From NCBI RefSeq assembly GCF_000756615.1, contig NZ_CP009288.1, positions 3,224,001 to 3,288,000 of the forward strand: 64,000 nucleotides of DNA, read 5' to 3'. The notes under the pieces were generated by a model. It worked only from the letters and a program-made list of their open reading frames with translations. It was not told where the DNA came from and ran no database searches. This DNA comes from Paenibacillus durus. Its GTDB lineage: Bacteria > Bacillota > Bacilli > Paenibacillales > Paenibacillaceae. The translations under genes and the position numbers were made by a program. Positions within the stretch are counted from its first letter, which is position 1. The number at the start of each line of letters is the position of its first letter. This document shows, one piece after another, positions 44,021 through 52,551 of this stretch.

Positions 44021-44995
44021 TTACTTCAATGTATAACTGTCCGATACGATTAGCTTAATGTCAGTTAATTTGCTTAGAACGCTGCTTACCATGGATGCCA
44101 TCAATTGTTGAACGAGCATGGCAAGAACAACGGGCAGCGCCGCAGCAGCCGGCAGGAATGTTGTCGCTATTACCGCTCCAGCGCTTATGTTCCGCATACC
44201 GACCGTGTAAGTCAGTGAAATCGTGACCCCGGCTTCCTTCCTCCATCCCCACCTGCCTGTTGAATATCCAAATAAGTAGGCGATGAGTGTCAGAAGAATC
44301 ACTGTAGCAAGAATCCCCACAAGCTTCCATTCAAAATGAATGAAGAACGGAGCAACGAATGCCCCGTTCAGTGCAACTACTCCGCCCAGCGCAATCTTCG
44401 ACAACGGGGCGAGCCGAGGCTTCCATACCCGTTCCGCCTCTCCCCGGGTCACATGATTGATGAACATGCCAAGCAGCGACGGAAACACGATCATCAGCAG
44501 GAGCTTCCATACCATCCCCAGCGCATCGATATGTACCTCCGAAGCGAACAAGAGAGACAGCATTCCCGGAACGAGGAACGGAGCAAGTAGCGTATCCAGC
44601 AGGATGACCGCAATCGTCAAGGTTACGTCTCCCCCTTTGTGCGCTACCCAGAATAAGGTCGTTACCCCTGTCGGAATGGCGGTTCCGAGCACCAGGCCGG
44701 TAATCGTCTCAACATCCCCGCCAAAAAGCGCCGTCCCGAGCAGCCATGCGACAAGCGGCATGACAAAATGCAGAAGAATTAGAGCGCAAATCATCGGCGA
44801 CGGTCTCCGGAACACCCGGACGAAATCTCTGGAGCTTGTCCCGAGACTTCCTGCCAGCGTCATAAAGGCAAACAACCAGGTGGATAAAAAACCATAGGGT
44901 TTTAACCAAACGGTGAACAGCATACCGGCAATCAGACTTGTGGGGGTAATCCATGGCATGATTCGGTCAAACATCCGGTTCACGGTGGTCAGCAT
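44021..44995 (-). CDS. Bile acid:sodium symporter (BASS) family transporter
   Basis: Membrane protein of 324 residues with about nine to ten helices, matching the YocS/BASS family. Characteristic stretches are GTAIPTGVTTLFWVAHKGGD and VTISLTYTVGMRNISAG, which carry the sodium-binding crossover helices. It should import or export an organic anion with Na+; bacterial members often carry keto acids or vitamin precursors. Orphan gene between an ArsR gene and an amidotransferase gene. The end of the gene shares TAGCTTAATG with the repeat family, probably by chance. Confidence 0.88.
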   Translation of the reverse strand: MLTTVNRMFDRIMPWITPTSLIAGMLFTVWLKPYGFLSTWLFAFMTLAGSLGTSSRDFVRVFRRPSPMICALILLHFVMPLVAWLLGTALFGGDVETITGLVLGTAIPTGVTTLFWVAHKGGDVTLTIAVILLDTLLAPFLVPGMLSLLFASEVHIDALGMVWKLLLMIVFPSLLGMFINHVTRGEAERVWKPRLAPLSKIALGGVVALNGAFVAPFFIHFEWKLVGILATVILLTLIAYLFGYSTGRWGWRKEAGVTISLTYTVGMRNISAGAVIATTFLPAAAALPVVLAMLVQQLMASMVSSVLSKLTDIKLIVSDSYTLK

Positions 44996-45048
44996 GGGTT
45001 AGTTCCTATTTTCATTATTTATTTCCTCCTACTTACTTCCGGGGTTAT

Positions 45049-45735
45049 TTAACCGGATACATGTTCAATAAATGAATCTATCAGACAATGCGGATTCTCC
45101 TGAGTTGAACTCAATTGGGGAACAAACAGCGTCCCTATAAAGAATTGATGCCCTTGTAATTCAACAATTCTTGGCCTTCCTTCAACATCAGTGCCTACAA
45201 TTTTCAACCCTGCTTCATGAATCGGTGCTTCAAATTCCGGGTTTAACCCGTAATTGCATCTGAATGGTTCGACAGTAGTTTTTTTCTGATAAATCTCACC
45301 AACCTTTGAAGGACTCTTTATATGCACCTCACCTTTTTGACCGACTAGTGAACAAGTAAGTTTACTGATAACCAGCTTAGAAGCATCTGGGTTTAGTTCT
45401 TCATGATCAGCATCTTCAATCATTAATTTATTTTTGGCATACTCGATAATTATATTTTGGAATCCGCCACAAGTTCCTATTAATGGAACATTATGTTCAC
45501 GAGCGTATCTAATAATTTGTAATACTCCACTTATAGATTCGGGAATACCGGGGGCGATCCAGAAACCATTATAAACCTTTTTAATTGTATCTAGTTGTTC
45601 AGGAATTGATGCTGTAGGAATCCAGTCATATTCAATTTGTTTTCTACTTTTCTTAATAGAATGGGCTAATGCTTCATTCGTGGCTTGTTGTGAAGAATAA
45701 CCCGGATTAAAATCACCAATAATACCAATTTTCAT
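45049..45735 (-). CDS. Class I glutamine amidotransferase, CTP synthase C-terminal-like
   Basis: Protein of 228 residues. It has the amidotransferase nucleophile GTCGGFQN and a downstream His (LQGHQFFIG), followed by Phe/Pro-rich C-terminal residues, as in the glutaminase half of CTP synthase (PyrG). The synthetase half is absent, so it is a stand-alone domain known as a 'CTP synthase C-terminal region-related' protein. Its amino acceptor is unknown. AAGGGGG precedes ATG 45735. Single gene. Confidence 0.8.
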   Translation of the reverse strand: MKIGIIGDFNPGYSSQQATNEALAHSIKKSRKQIEYDWIPTASIPEQLDTIKKVYNGFWIAPGIPESISGVLQIIRYAREHNVPLIGTCGGFQNIIIEYAKNKLMIEDADHEELNPDASKLVISKLTCSLVGQKGEVHIKSPSKVGEIYQKKTTVEPFRCNYGLNPEFEAPIHEAGLKIVGTDVEGRPRIVELQGHQFFIGTLFVPQLSSTQENPHCLIDSFIEHVSG

Positions 45736-45813
45736 TTGGATACCCCCTTATAAAAAAATCACACCAAGCGATATTATCACGAACTGGTATTTTTTCCAAG
45801 ATAGACGATCCCT

Positions 45814-46545
45814 TTACCATCTTCTGTTTTCCCATCCCTGCTGGCTCTCTTCCCGAAACCGCTGCACCCACTGCTCCGCCACATCGTCTGCCAGTTTATC
45901 CAAGGCCGGCGGTGCTACGTTAATGTTATCCGTCTGTACATCCAAAAACTCCAACATCCTTATAACCGTGCCTTCATAGTCCTGAATAAAATCTTCGTAG
46001 ACAATCGTCAGCGGTACGATATCGGACTCCGAGAAGAAGTCCTCGATTGCCGCTTCGCACATCGTGCTTTGAAGGAGCAGATATTGGATGGCTTCGAAAT
46101 TATACTTTTCCGCAATATCATGTTCCTGAGGCTTCTCCCCGAAGTTTCGATGCCATTCGCCGGTAACGATCGCGCGCCACCACGAGACAGCCAATCTGAC
46201 TTTGTTACGGCGTGTCATATAAATATGCTTGAAGCAATTGGGGAAGGCAGCGCTCCATACCTCCGCCCGTGAAGCATTCTGCGGGAGCCCCGACATGGTA
46301 CGGAATAGGTCGATCCATCTCTGTTCAAAGCCAATCTTCAACCCGAACACGCCATTAGGTGTAGTTCCACACTTCCATATTTGTTCCAGATCCTCACGCT
46401 TGAATTTGGCGGGATTATTATATTGGAAATTCAACCATTCTCGGGGGGCCCCCGCAACCCCTGTCGAGGCCAGCGCATAATTGAGCAGTGTGCTTCCCGT
46501 TCGCTGCGAGAACCAGATCGTATAGCTTAATTTAGGCCGTGTCAT
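45814..46545 (-). CDS. Stf0-type sulfotransferase
   Basis: Protein of 243 residues. The N-terminal PAPS-binding loop YTIWFSQRTGSTLL and the RRNKVRLAVSWWRA motif (3'-phosphate site) define the Stf0 family, known from mycobacterial trehalose sulfotransferase. It moves sulfate from PAPS to a hydroxyl of a sugar or metabolite. ATG 46545 overlaps the last base of the cysC stop (TGATG), so both are translated together; CysC makes the PAPS. No acceptor gene is next to it. Confidence 0.88.
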   Translation of the reverse strand: MTRPKLSYTIWFSQRTGSTLLNYALASTGVAGAPREWLNFQYNNPAKFKREDLEQIWKCGTTPNGVFGLKIGFEQRWIDLFRTMSGLPQNASRAEVWSAAFPNCFKHIYMTRRNKVRLAVSWWRAIVTGEWHRNFGEKPQEHDIAEKYNFEAIQYLLLQSTMCEAAIEDFFSESDIVPLTIVYEDFIQDYEGTVIRMLEFLDVQTDNINVAPPALDKLADDVAEQWVQRFREESQQGWENRRW

Positions 46546-47126
46546 CAAGCTTCCTCTCTTTCTGATTTTATATCAAATTTTCGGATGATGAACTCAACAA
46601 GTTGCTGCGTACAGTACTCAATGGATGTGTGTTCCGTGTCTACAGTCAGCTCTGGTCGTATGGGTGCTTCATAAATAGCATCGATTCCTGTGAAATAACG
46701 GATTTCACCTTTTCTGGCTTTTTGGTAAAGTCCTTTAGGATCACGCCTTTCACACATTTCAATTGAACATTTCACATAAACTTCTGCAAAATCCTTGGAA
46801 TCAAAACGATGCCTGATCTTATCTCTAACTTCTCTTGCTGGTGAAATCATCGGCACGAGAACGACAAAACCTACATTCAAGAACATGGCCGCCACTTCCG
46901 CGGCACGCCGCAAATTTTCCTCACGGTCTGCTTCGGAAAACCCAAGGTCGCGATTTAAACCTGCTCTAAGTTGGTCTCCATCGATAACAACACATTTGAA
47001 GCCGCGTTTGAACAATGCTTCCTCGACAAGCTCACTTAGCGTCGTTTTACCTGAACCGGACAACCCGGTGAACCATACGACTCCGCCCCGATGTCCGTTC
47101 AGACGTTCTATAACATTTCTCCGGAT
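46545..47126 (-). CDS. cysC: Adenylylsulfate kinase CysC, start codon uncertain
   Basis: APS kinase. It shows the complete CysC pattern: LNGHRGGVVWFTGLSGSGKTT (P-loop), VIDGDQLRAGLNRDLGFS, then YVKCSIEMCERRDPKGLYQKAR and GIDAIYEAP. It phosphorylates APS to PAPS for the following sulfotransferase. The conserved N-terminus begins well before the first ATG/GTG/TTG codon, a TTG at 47063 that would cut off the first strand and part of the P-loop. A good ribosome site, GGGGAGGG, stands 7 bases before an ATC at 47126 in frame, with a stop a little further up. Either ATC is used or the start is damaged. Confidence 0.8.
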   Translation of the reverse strand: MRRNVIERLNGHRGGVVWFTGLSGSGKTTLSELVEEALFKRGFKCVVIDGDQLRAGLNRDLGFSEADREENLRRAAEVAAMFLNVGFVVLVPMISPAREVRDKIRHRFDSKDFAEVYVKCSIEMCERRDPKGLYQKARKGEIRYFTGIDAIYEAPIRPELTVDTEHTSIEYCTQQLVEFIIRKFDIKSEREEA

Positions 47127-47223
47127 AGCTGCTCCCTCCCCTTTACGTTGACAAGGATCATTCTAACAACTGGAACTGCTTGGATATATAGAGCAAATAC
47201 TTAGGAAGTATTCTTTGCATAAT

Positions 47224-47258
47224 AAAAAGCCACATCAGAAATGAATCCAATGTGACTT
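47224..47258 (-). terminator. Terminator after second CD3324-type gene
   Basis: AAGTCACAT / ATGTGGCTT stem with one G-U pair and TTTTTATT following on the minus strand. Confidence 0.75.
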
Positions 47259-47274
47259 GGGGTATAGGTGTGAA

Positions 47275-47541
47275 TTATTTTAATTTTGAGTAAACAATTT
47301 TCTTAATGCTGTCCAGCGAAAGAAAATATTGCTCCGAAAGCTGATCCATCGTCACGCCGTCCGAGAATCTTTGACGGATTTCAAGATTTCGCTCCTTGAT
47401 ATATTTTCGACTGCCGGATTTTACGCCCCATCCCTCACGTACTCCTTCAGGTTTAGGAACGTAAATCATGGCACCATTAACATATTTTTGTACTTCCTTT
47501 AATAATTCCTCCGGTAAAATGTCAGCATTGACATATTTCAT
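47275..47541 (-). CDS. CD3324 family protein (small Mor-like HTH protein), copy 2
   Basis: Protein of 88 residues, paralogue of the protein at 20974-21246: LPEELLKEVQKYVNGAMIYVPK at the N-terminus and a C-terminal HTH (MDQLSEQYFLSLDSIKKIVYS). Start moved to ATG 47541 because AAGGAG is 8 bases upstream; the longer frame has no ribosome site. It has its own terminator. Presumed transcription regulator with unknown targets. Confidence 0.8.
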   Translation of the reverse strand: MKYVNADILPEELLKEVQKYVNGAMIYVPKPEGVREGWGVKSGSRKYIKERNLEIRQRFSDGVTMDQLSEQYFLSLDSIKKIVYSKLK

Positions 47542-47750
47542 GATCACTCTACTCCTTAAAATAAATTTCATTTCAAGGCAGCAAAGTCTCATTATAAACG
47601 GATTTCACCATTAAAGGGTGTAAGGCGGTCTTCATTTACTCACTCTATACAAAACAACCGCCGTTGTTCATAATGTAGACTTTGCATAGAGCGGATTCTC
47701 TACTTGGTCATCATACATGGCTTGTGTCCCCCCTCCCCGACTACTAATGA

Positions 47751-48092
47751 TCAATAAACCATCCAAATCTGTCCATTCTCATAGATCTGAACATCTTGAG
47801 ACGAATGAATGAAGTCCGACCCGCTCGCATATCCGGTCTCTTTCATCTTTCGCGTGCCCTCTTCCCAACCGGGGCGGTCATGGACAATGGTGTAGCAATA
47901 TACGACTCGGTCGTCCTCTTCGTCTTCTTGCGATCCCAGGTATACGAAATCTTCGCCAAACAGCGAATTCAGATATTCCCTGGCCTCCGCATGCGAGTGA
48001 AACCTCGGGAGAGCCTCTTCGAACTGCCGAGAGAGCATCTTGCGTTTGCCCGAAAGGGTGTAATAACGGTCTAACTCCTCTTTATTGATCAC
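47751..48092 (-). CDS. Hypothetical protein, 113 residues
   Basis: Soluble protein, acidic. I do not recognise the family. It begins INKEELDRYYTLSGKRKMLS and has a compact alpha/beta pattern with FGEDFVYLGSQEDEEDDRVV, DRPGWEEGTRKMKETGY and a final DVQIYENGQIWMVY. The start is taken as GTG 48092: AAGGAGG lies 8 bases before it. The longer frame starting at 48155 has no ribosome site. Adjacent gene is the ABC-F protein, 20 bases upstream, but no functional link is evident. Confidence 0.55.
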   Translation of the reverse strand: MINKEELDRYYTLSGKRKMLSRQFEEALPRFHSHAEAREYLNSLFGEDFVYLGSQEDEEDDRVVYCYTIVHDRPGWEEGTRKMKETGYASGSDFIHSSQDVQIYENGQIWMVY

Positions 48093-48175
48093 ATCATTCG
48101 CCTCCTTACCAAGTCTGGTTTTTAACAAAATATCACTTGGCGCTGCGGCGCGCAATCCATCAGCCCAAAATGTCG

Positions 48176-49654
48176 TTACAGCTCAATCAGCTTTGTGGCA
48201 ATATTGTTGCAAAATTCCCGGTCATGCTCCACAAAAAGGAGCGTTGGCGAATGTTCAAGCAGCAGCTCCTCAATTTGCATGCGGGAGATCACATCGATAA
48301 AATTCAGCGGTTCGTCCCAAATATGCAAATGAGCGTGTTCGCAAAGACTTTTGGCAATGAGCACCTTCTTCTTTTGGCCGCCGCTGTATGCGGATATATC
48401 CTTTTCAAACTGATTTCTTGAAAAATCAAGCTTTCTTAAAATCGATTTAAACAGGCTTTCATCAATCCCGTGGGTTCTGGCGTAATCCGTTAAGTTGCCC
48501 TGTAAATGGGAGGTGTCCTGTGAGACGTAAGATATTTTAAGCTGGCTGCCCTTTCTGAACGTGCCCGTATAGCTTATGTCCTCACCGCAAATCAGCTTGA
48601 GTATGCTGGATTTTCCGGAGCCGTTTTTGCCTGAAAGCGCGATTCGCTCACCCTGCTCAATCGTAAAGCTGATATCCTGGCAAACCTGCTTATCGCCGTA
48701 GTAAATCGATACCTTGTCAAGCTCGGCAAGCCGGCTTTTATGATACACAAGCTGTGCAATTTTGAGGCTGTCTGAGCTTTCTATATTTTTTAGAAGCTTG
48801 GACTTCTCCTCCAGCGCCGATTGCTGTCTGTGCTCCATCGTTTTGGAGCGTTTCATCATTTTGGCAGCCTTGTGACCGATATAGCCTTTATCTACCTTGG
48901 AACCGGAATTTCTTGTGCCGTTTTTCGTTTTTTCAACCTCGTCGGACCAGCCGCCCGTTCGTTTAGCCGTATCCGACAAACGTTTAATCTCTTTTCGCAG
49001 CTTATCGTTCTCTGCCAGCTCAAAGCGATCCTGCCTTTCTTTATTGTCCCACCAGTCCGAGAAATTGCCTTTATGAATTTCAATGTTGGTCTTATTGATA
49101 GCAAGGATATGGTCCACGCTATTATCCAGGAACGATCGGTCATGAGACACCAGAATAAATCCGCTCTTGGTACTCAGATATTCACTGACAATCCTTCTTG
49201 CGTCCATGTCCAGGTGATTCGTAGGTTCATCAATTAACAGAAAGCTGTGCTCCATCAAAAATAATGCAGCCAGCAGCACCTTCGTCTGTTCTCCGTTAGA
49301 CAATGAATCAAACGGCCGGTACAGTACATCCTCCGATACGTTCAGCAATGAAAGCTCACGCAGTAATTTCCACTGAAGATAGTCCGGAACAATCTCCTCC
49401 ACGACATCGTAGGTAAGATTTTCCTTGTTTTCGACTTGGAACGGAAAATATTCAAAGTGCACATTCGCCGAAATGTTCCCGCTATACTCATACTTACCAA
49501 GCAGCAGGTTTAGGAAAGTAGTCTTCCCTCTCCCGTTTCTTCCGGTAAAGCCCAATTTCCAATCGGTATCGATTTGAAAGCTTACGTTCTCGAACAGGTT
49601 ATCGTAGCTGCCCTCATAGGCAAACGTCAGGTTCGTAACATTGATTAATGACAT
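48176..49654 (-). CDS. ABC-F family ribosomal protection protein (Lsa/Vga type)
   Basis: Protein of 492 residues with two ABC domains and no membrane helices, the ABC-F layout. First half: Walker A GRNGRGKTT, signature LSNGEQTK, Walker B LIDEPTNHLD, H-loop VSHDRSF. A charged linker (KTKNGTRNSGSKVDKGYIGHK) contains the P-site tRNA interaction motif region. Second half: GKNGSGKSS, SGGQKKKV, IWDEPLNFID. Lsa/Vga-type proteins pull lincosamides, streptogramin A and pleuromutilins off the ribosome. It is preceded by a leader peptide and an attenuator (49682-49867), which implies drug-induced expression. Confidence 0.88.
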   Translation of the reverse strand: MSLINVTNLTFAYEGSYDNLFENVSFQIDTDWKLGFTGRNGRGKTTFLNLLLGKYEYSGNISANVHFEYFPFQVENKENLTYDVVEEIVPDYLQWKLLRELSLLNVSEDVLYRPFDSLSNGEQTKVLLAALFLMEHSFLLIDEPTNHLDMDARRIVSEYLSTKSGFILVSHDRSFLDNSVDHILAINKTNIEIHKGNFSDWWDNKERQDRFELAENDKLRKEIKRLSDTAKRTGGWSDEVEKTKNGTRNSGSKVDKGYIGHKAAKMMKRSKTMEHRQQSALEEKSKLLKNIESSDSLKIAQLVYHKSRLAELDKVSIYYGDKQVCQDISFTIEQGERIALSGKNGSGKSSILKLICGEDISYTGTFRKGSQLKISYVSQDTSHLQGNLTDYARTHGIDESLFKSILRKLDFSRNQFEKDISAYSGGQKKKVLIAKSLCEHAHLHIWDEPLNFIDVISRMQIEELLLEHSPTLLFVEHDREFCNNIATKLIEL

Positions 49655-49681
49655 GAAATCATCCCCCTGTATCCAAAAATA

Positions 49682-49867
49682 GAAAAAGCCGCAAGAAAGT
49701 ACCTTTCTCGCAGCTCAAATAGATACAGCAAATCCGGCCCGCTACGGGTCAGGATAAGGGATATAAACTTGAGCTAAAAAGGTTCAGTAACTTTCTTGCA
49801 TAACAAAGAATAAAAACACGCGAAAAGAGTTCGCTTGATTGTTTTCCATTCTTAAACAAGAAAGTTT
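49682..49867 (-). promoter_or_regulatory. Translation-coupled transcription attenuator for the ABC-F gene
   Basis: Minus strand, 5' to 3': segment 1 AAACTTTCTTG (49857-49867); leader peptide; segment 2 GCAAGAAAGTT (49789-49799); then terminator arms 3 and 4, GCGAGAAAGGT and ACTTTCTTGCGGC (49688-49713), with TTTTTC after. Segment 2 can pair with 1 or with 4. Pairing 1:2 lets 3:4 form the terminator. A ribosome stalled on the leader frees 2, which can then pair with 4 and prevent termination. This is the layout known for vmlR-like ABC-F genes. Confidence 0.75.
49784..49849 (-). CDS. Leader peptide of the ABC-F attenuator (21 residues)
   Basis: Short open frame from ATG 49849 to TGA 49784, beginning MENNQANSFRVF and ending VMQESY. 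It overlaps pairing segment 2 of the attenuator at its end, as a regulatory leader should. Ribosome site is weak (TTTAAGA). A drug that stalls ribosomes here would favour read-through into the ABC-F gene. Confidence 0.6.
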   Translation of the reverse strand: MENNQANSFRVFLFFVMQESY

Positions 49868-49951
49868 CTACATTATCCTTTTCAGCTCCTTGAAGAAATT
49901 ACAAGTATCTTATCATACCCCATAGGCAATCTCAACCATGTGTAACCCTTT

Positions 49952-52360
49952 TTAACGATCACGGTTCACCAAATAATCCAGCAAATGCTTCAGAAAAGCA
50001 GTATTACGGGGCACCTCTCTTAAAGCCTCAACCGCCAGGCAGTAGTGCTCCCACATCTCTTTTCGGGCGCCTTCTTGACCAAGGACGGATACAAAAGTTG
50101 AACTGTTGTTTTGGATATCCTGGCGGGTGGGCTTACCAAGTACGAGCAGATCACCTTCCACATCAAGCAAATCATCCTTAATCTGAAAGGCGATGCCCGC
50201 ATGATAAGCGAATCTCTTCAAAGACGCGATTTCCGGCTCTTTAACCTGAGCAAGTATGGCAGGCATAACTAGGCAAGCCTCAAATGCAATTCCGGTTTTG
50301 TAAAAACACATCATATTCAATTGGTCCAGGGTCAATACTTTCCCTTTGGAATGTAAATCCATCGCCTGCCCCATACACATATCTTCCGCCTTCTGGGCCG
50401 AATATTGCATCAAGGAAAGCACGGTCTTCGCATCGAACTGGTCAAGGGATGCCTGTTCTTTGATCGCCTTCTGGATCAGAAACAGCCCGGTTAATTCCGC
50501 CGTGGCGCTGTTATGCACCTTATGCAGTGTTGGACGTCCTCTGCGGGTAGGCGCATTATCCTGGGACGGCAGATCATCGAAGATCAGGGATGCAGTATGC
50601 ATGTATTCGAGTGATCTCAGAAGCGGCGCGATGGCGGCTGCATTCAGTCCATATTCGTTTACGCCCATGACCCAGGTCAATATTGGCCGTATCCGCTTCC
50701 CGTCCCCTTCGAGACTGTAATTTGCGGCATCAATAAGCGGCTCTTTCACCTTTGGAGTCCCGTTATTTTTGGGAATCAGCAATAGGTTGTTGATCTGCTC
50801 GCGGACCGTTTGGATCGTATTCTGATAGTCTTCCTTTTCCTTCCGGTCGCTTTTCAAAGTTGTATTCATCTGGTCCCGCAGCAGTTTATCGAAGAAATCA
50901 ACATCCTCCGCTTTTCGAACCATCTGCCCCACGAGGCGATTAAATTCCGGATTATCTGAAGCAAATATCTCCATGATTTCATTATACTTTTCAGTGCCTA
51001 TGCGTTGTTTGCATCGTTTTAGACCGTTGATTGCCCGATCCAGTATCACCTCACGGGTCTTGGCATCGGAGTGATATACGTTGTGGATCAAATGGGAAAT
51101 GACTGCCCAGTATAATTCAAAAGGGTTAATAAGATCCGAGCGCTGATTACGGTATTTTAAATAATAGGTATAGGGTGTTACCGCACCGTCCTTCATGTCG
51201 TCAAACATATCCGCAAAATCATCGGCCAGCTGGTTGTAGATGCCATAATAGAACATGCGATGATCAAAGCCTTTATCCATCCGGGCGCTAAGTACGGAAC
51301 GGACAATCAGCCTGGAAGAAGAGGATTTTAAAATGACGGGTAAATAAAGCTCTTCGTTGGTGTAATCTGCATTGGATAGGTCCTTTGCGCGGTCGAGGTC
51401 CTGGGAATGAAAAAACACATAGGACTGCTCGAAAAATGTGCTCACTGTTTCCGGACGCTGAACTCCCTTAATATATTCAAAAGCATCCCGGAGCTCTGAA
51501 TGGACGTATTGTATGAATTCCATGTCATTTCTGGCCCACCCGTTAAGTTCAGGCACAAACCCTGTGAGAAGCGCGGTTCGTATCATATGAGAATACTGTT
51601 CTTTCTCCCCGGCGGTTAAGACCTGGGAATCAAGCAGATCGTCTACAAAAGGATAGGTCAGTCCGTAGGAATACCCTAGCCGGATGGCTTCATCCAGTCT
51701 CCGTGAACGTTCCGCAGGCGGCGTTTCCTCCCCCATCTCTTCAATCACATGCAGAACAACCCCGACAATGATCTTGATCAGTTTACGCTGGGCTTGCTCG
51801 GCGTTCATTTCTTTTGGAATATGGGCGGCGACGTTCTTTAGTTTATCTATCACCCACATCGCGGCGATTTCTATGCCTTCTTTCTGAGCCCACCTATAAA
51901 ACCCGGCCACGCTCATATACTCGGGCTGTTCTCCCCGCTTTGCTGCAGTGGAATGAATCAAGTGTTTTTTGATGTCGGCAACTACATGCTGAATCCGGGT
52001 CTGAGTGTCAGGAGAATCAAGGGCTTTGCCCAAATCCCTCATGTAAATATAAGAAACGCTTCGATCCAGATACTCATCCAATTTGCCCGTATAATCCAGC
52101 CACCCTATATATCTATGATAGTCCCGAGAGTCAGGTTTTCTTTTTCCCCGTGAAAAAAAGGATAACCAGGAACGATGATGGACATGGTTCCGTTTCCAGA
52201 CTTCAATATCTTTTGTCAGGATGGGCACATAAGTCTTTTCCATAACCTGCATATAAAGGGTTGCAAAATACTGAGCCGCCTTCTGCTCAGCCAGCCGATA
52301 CCATAGATCAGCATGATCTGTAAATTCCTCATTCACACGATTCATTACCATACGCTTCAT
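49952..52360 (-). CDS. Two-domain polyprenyl synthetase family protein
   Basis: Protein of 802 residues, over twice the usual length. The C-terminal part (about 550-800) is a normal isoprenyl diphosphate synthase: GDGKRIRPIL, first Asp motif DDLPSQDNAPTRRG, second FQIKDDLLDVEG. The N-terminal 540 residues are all-helical. They contain FVDDLLDS (near 243) and ADDFADMFDD (near 393), which resemble Asp-rich metal sites of class I isoprenoid enzymes. It may be a terpene synthase or a second prenyltransferase joined to a chain-length synthase. GGGG precedes ATG 52360. It stands alone and should make or use a prenyl diphosphate. Confidence 0.85.
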   Translation of the reverse strand: MKRMVMNRVNEEFTDHADLWYRLAEQKAAQYFATLYMQVMEKTYVPILTKDIEVWKRNHVHHRSWLSFFSRGKRKPDSRDYHRYIGWLDYTGKLDEYLDRSVSYIYMRDLGKALDSPDTQTRIQHVVADIKKHLIHSTAAKRGEQPEYMSVAGFYRWAQKEGIEIAAMWVIDKLKNVAAHIPKEMNAEQAQRKLIKIIVGVVLHVIEEMGEETPPAERSRRLDEAIRLGYSYGLTYPFVDDLLDSQVLTAGEKEQYSHMIRTALLTGFVPELNGWARNDMEFIQYVHSELRDAFEYIKGVQRPETVSTFFEQSYVFFHSQDLDRAKDLSNADYTNEELYLPVILKSSSSRLIVRSVLSARMDKGFDHRMFYYGIYNQLADDFADMFDDMKDGAVTPYTYYLKYRNQRSDLINPFELYWAVISHLIHNVYHSDAKTREVILDRAINGLKRCKQRIGTEKYNEIMEIFASDNPEFNRLVGQMVRKAEDVDFFDKLLRDQMNTTLKSDRKEKEDYQNTIQTVREQINNLLLIPKNNGTPKVKEPLIDAANYSLEGDGKRIRPILTWVMGVNEYGLNAAAIAPLLRSLEYMHTASLIFDDLPSQDNAPTRRGRPTLHKVHNSATAELTGLFLIQKAIKEQASLDQFDAKTVLSLMQYSAQKAEDMCMGQAMDLHSKGKVLTLDQLNMMCFYKTGIAFEACLVMPAILAQVKEPEIASLKRFAYHAGIAFQIKDDLLDVEGDLLVLGKPTRQDIQNNSSTFVSVLGQEGARKEMWEHYCLAVEALREVPRNTAFLKHLLDYLVNRDR

Positions 52361-52487
52361 TACCCCTACTTCTATTTTTGTAAAATCGGATTATGTTCAT
52401 AATTCTTAATACGGGAAAGAAGCTTTTTGGTTACCAAATCGTTATGAGGGATATAGCCTGACCAATCGCAGCAATAGAAAAACCGCC

Positions 52488-52532
52488 GTTTACCCAAAAG
52501 AAATCGATTCCATTTCGGGGACGGCGGCTTTC
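52488..52532 (-). terminator. Terminator after the secreted hydrolase gene
   Basis: AAGCCGCCGT / AACGGCGGTTTTT pairing in the 65 bases beyond the minus-strand stop; the run TTTTTC ends it. Confidence 0.75.
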
Positions 52533-52551
52533 TAAGCCAAATTCATTCTAT

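Noticed and set aside
44033..44062. TAGCTTAATG near the end of the BASS transporter gene as another mini-element left end
   Set aside because: Only ten bases match and they lie inside an intact coding sequence; likely chance.
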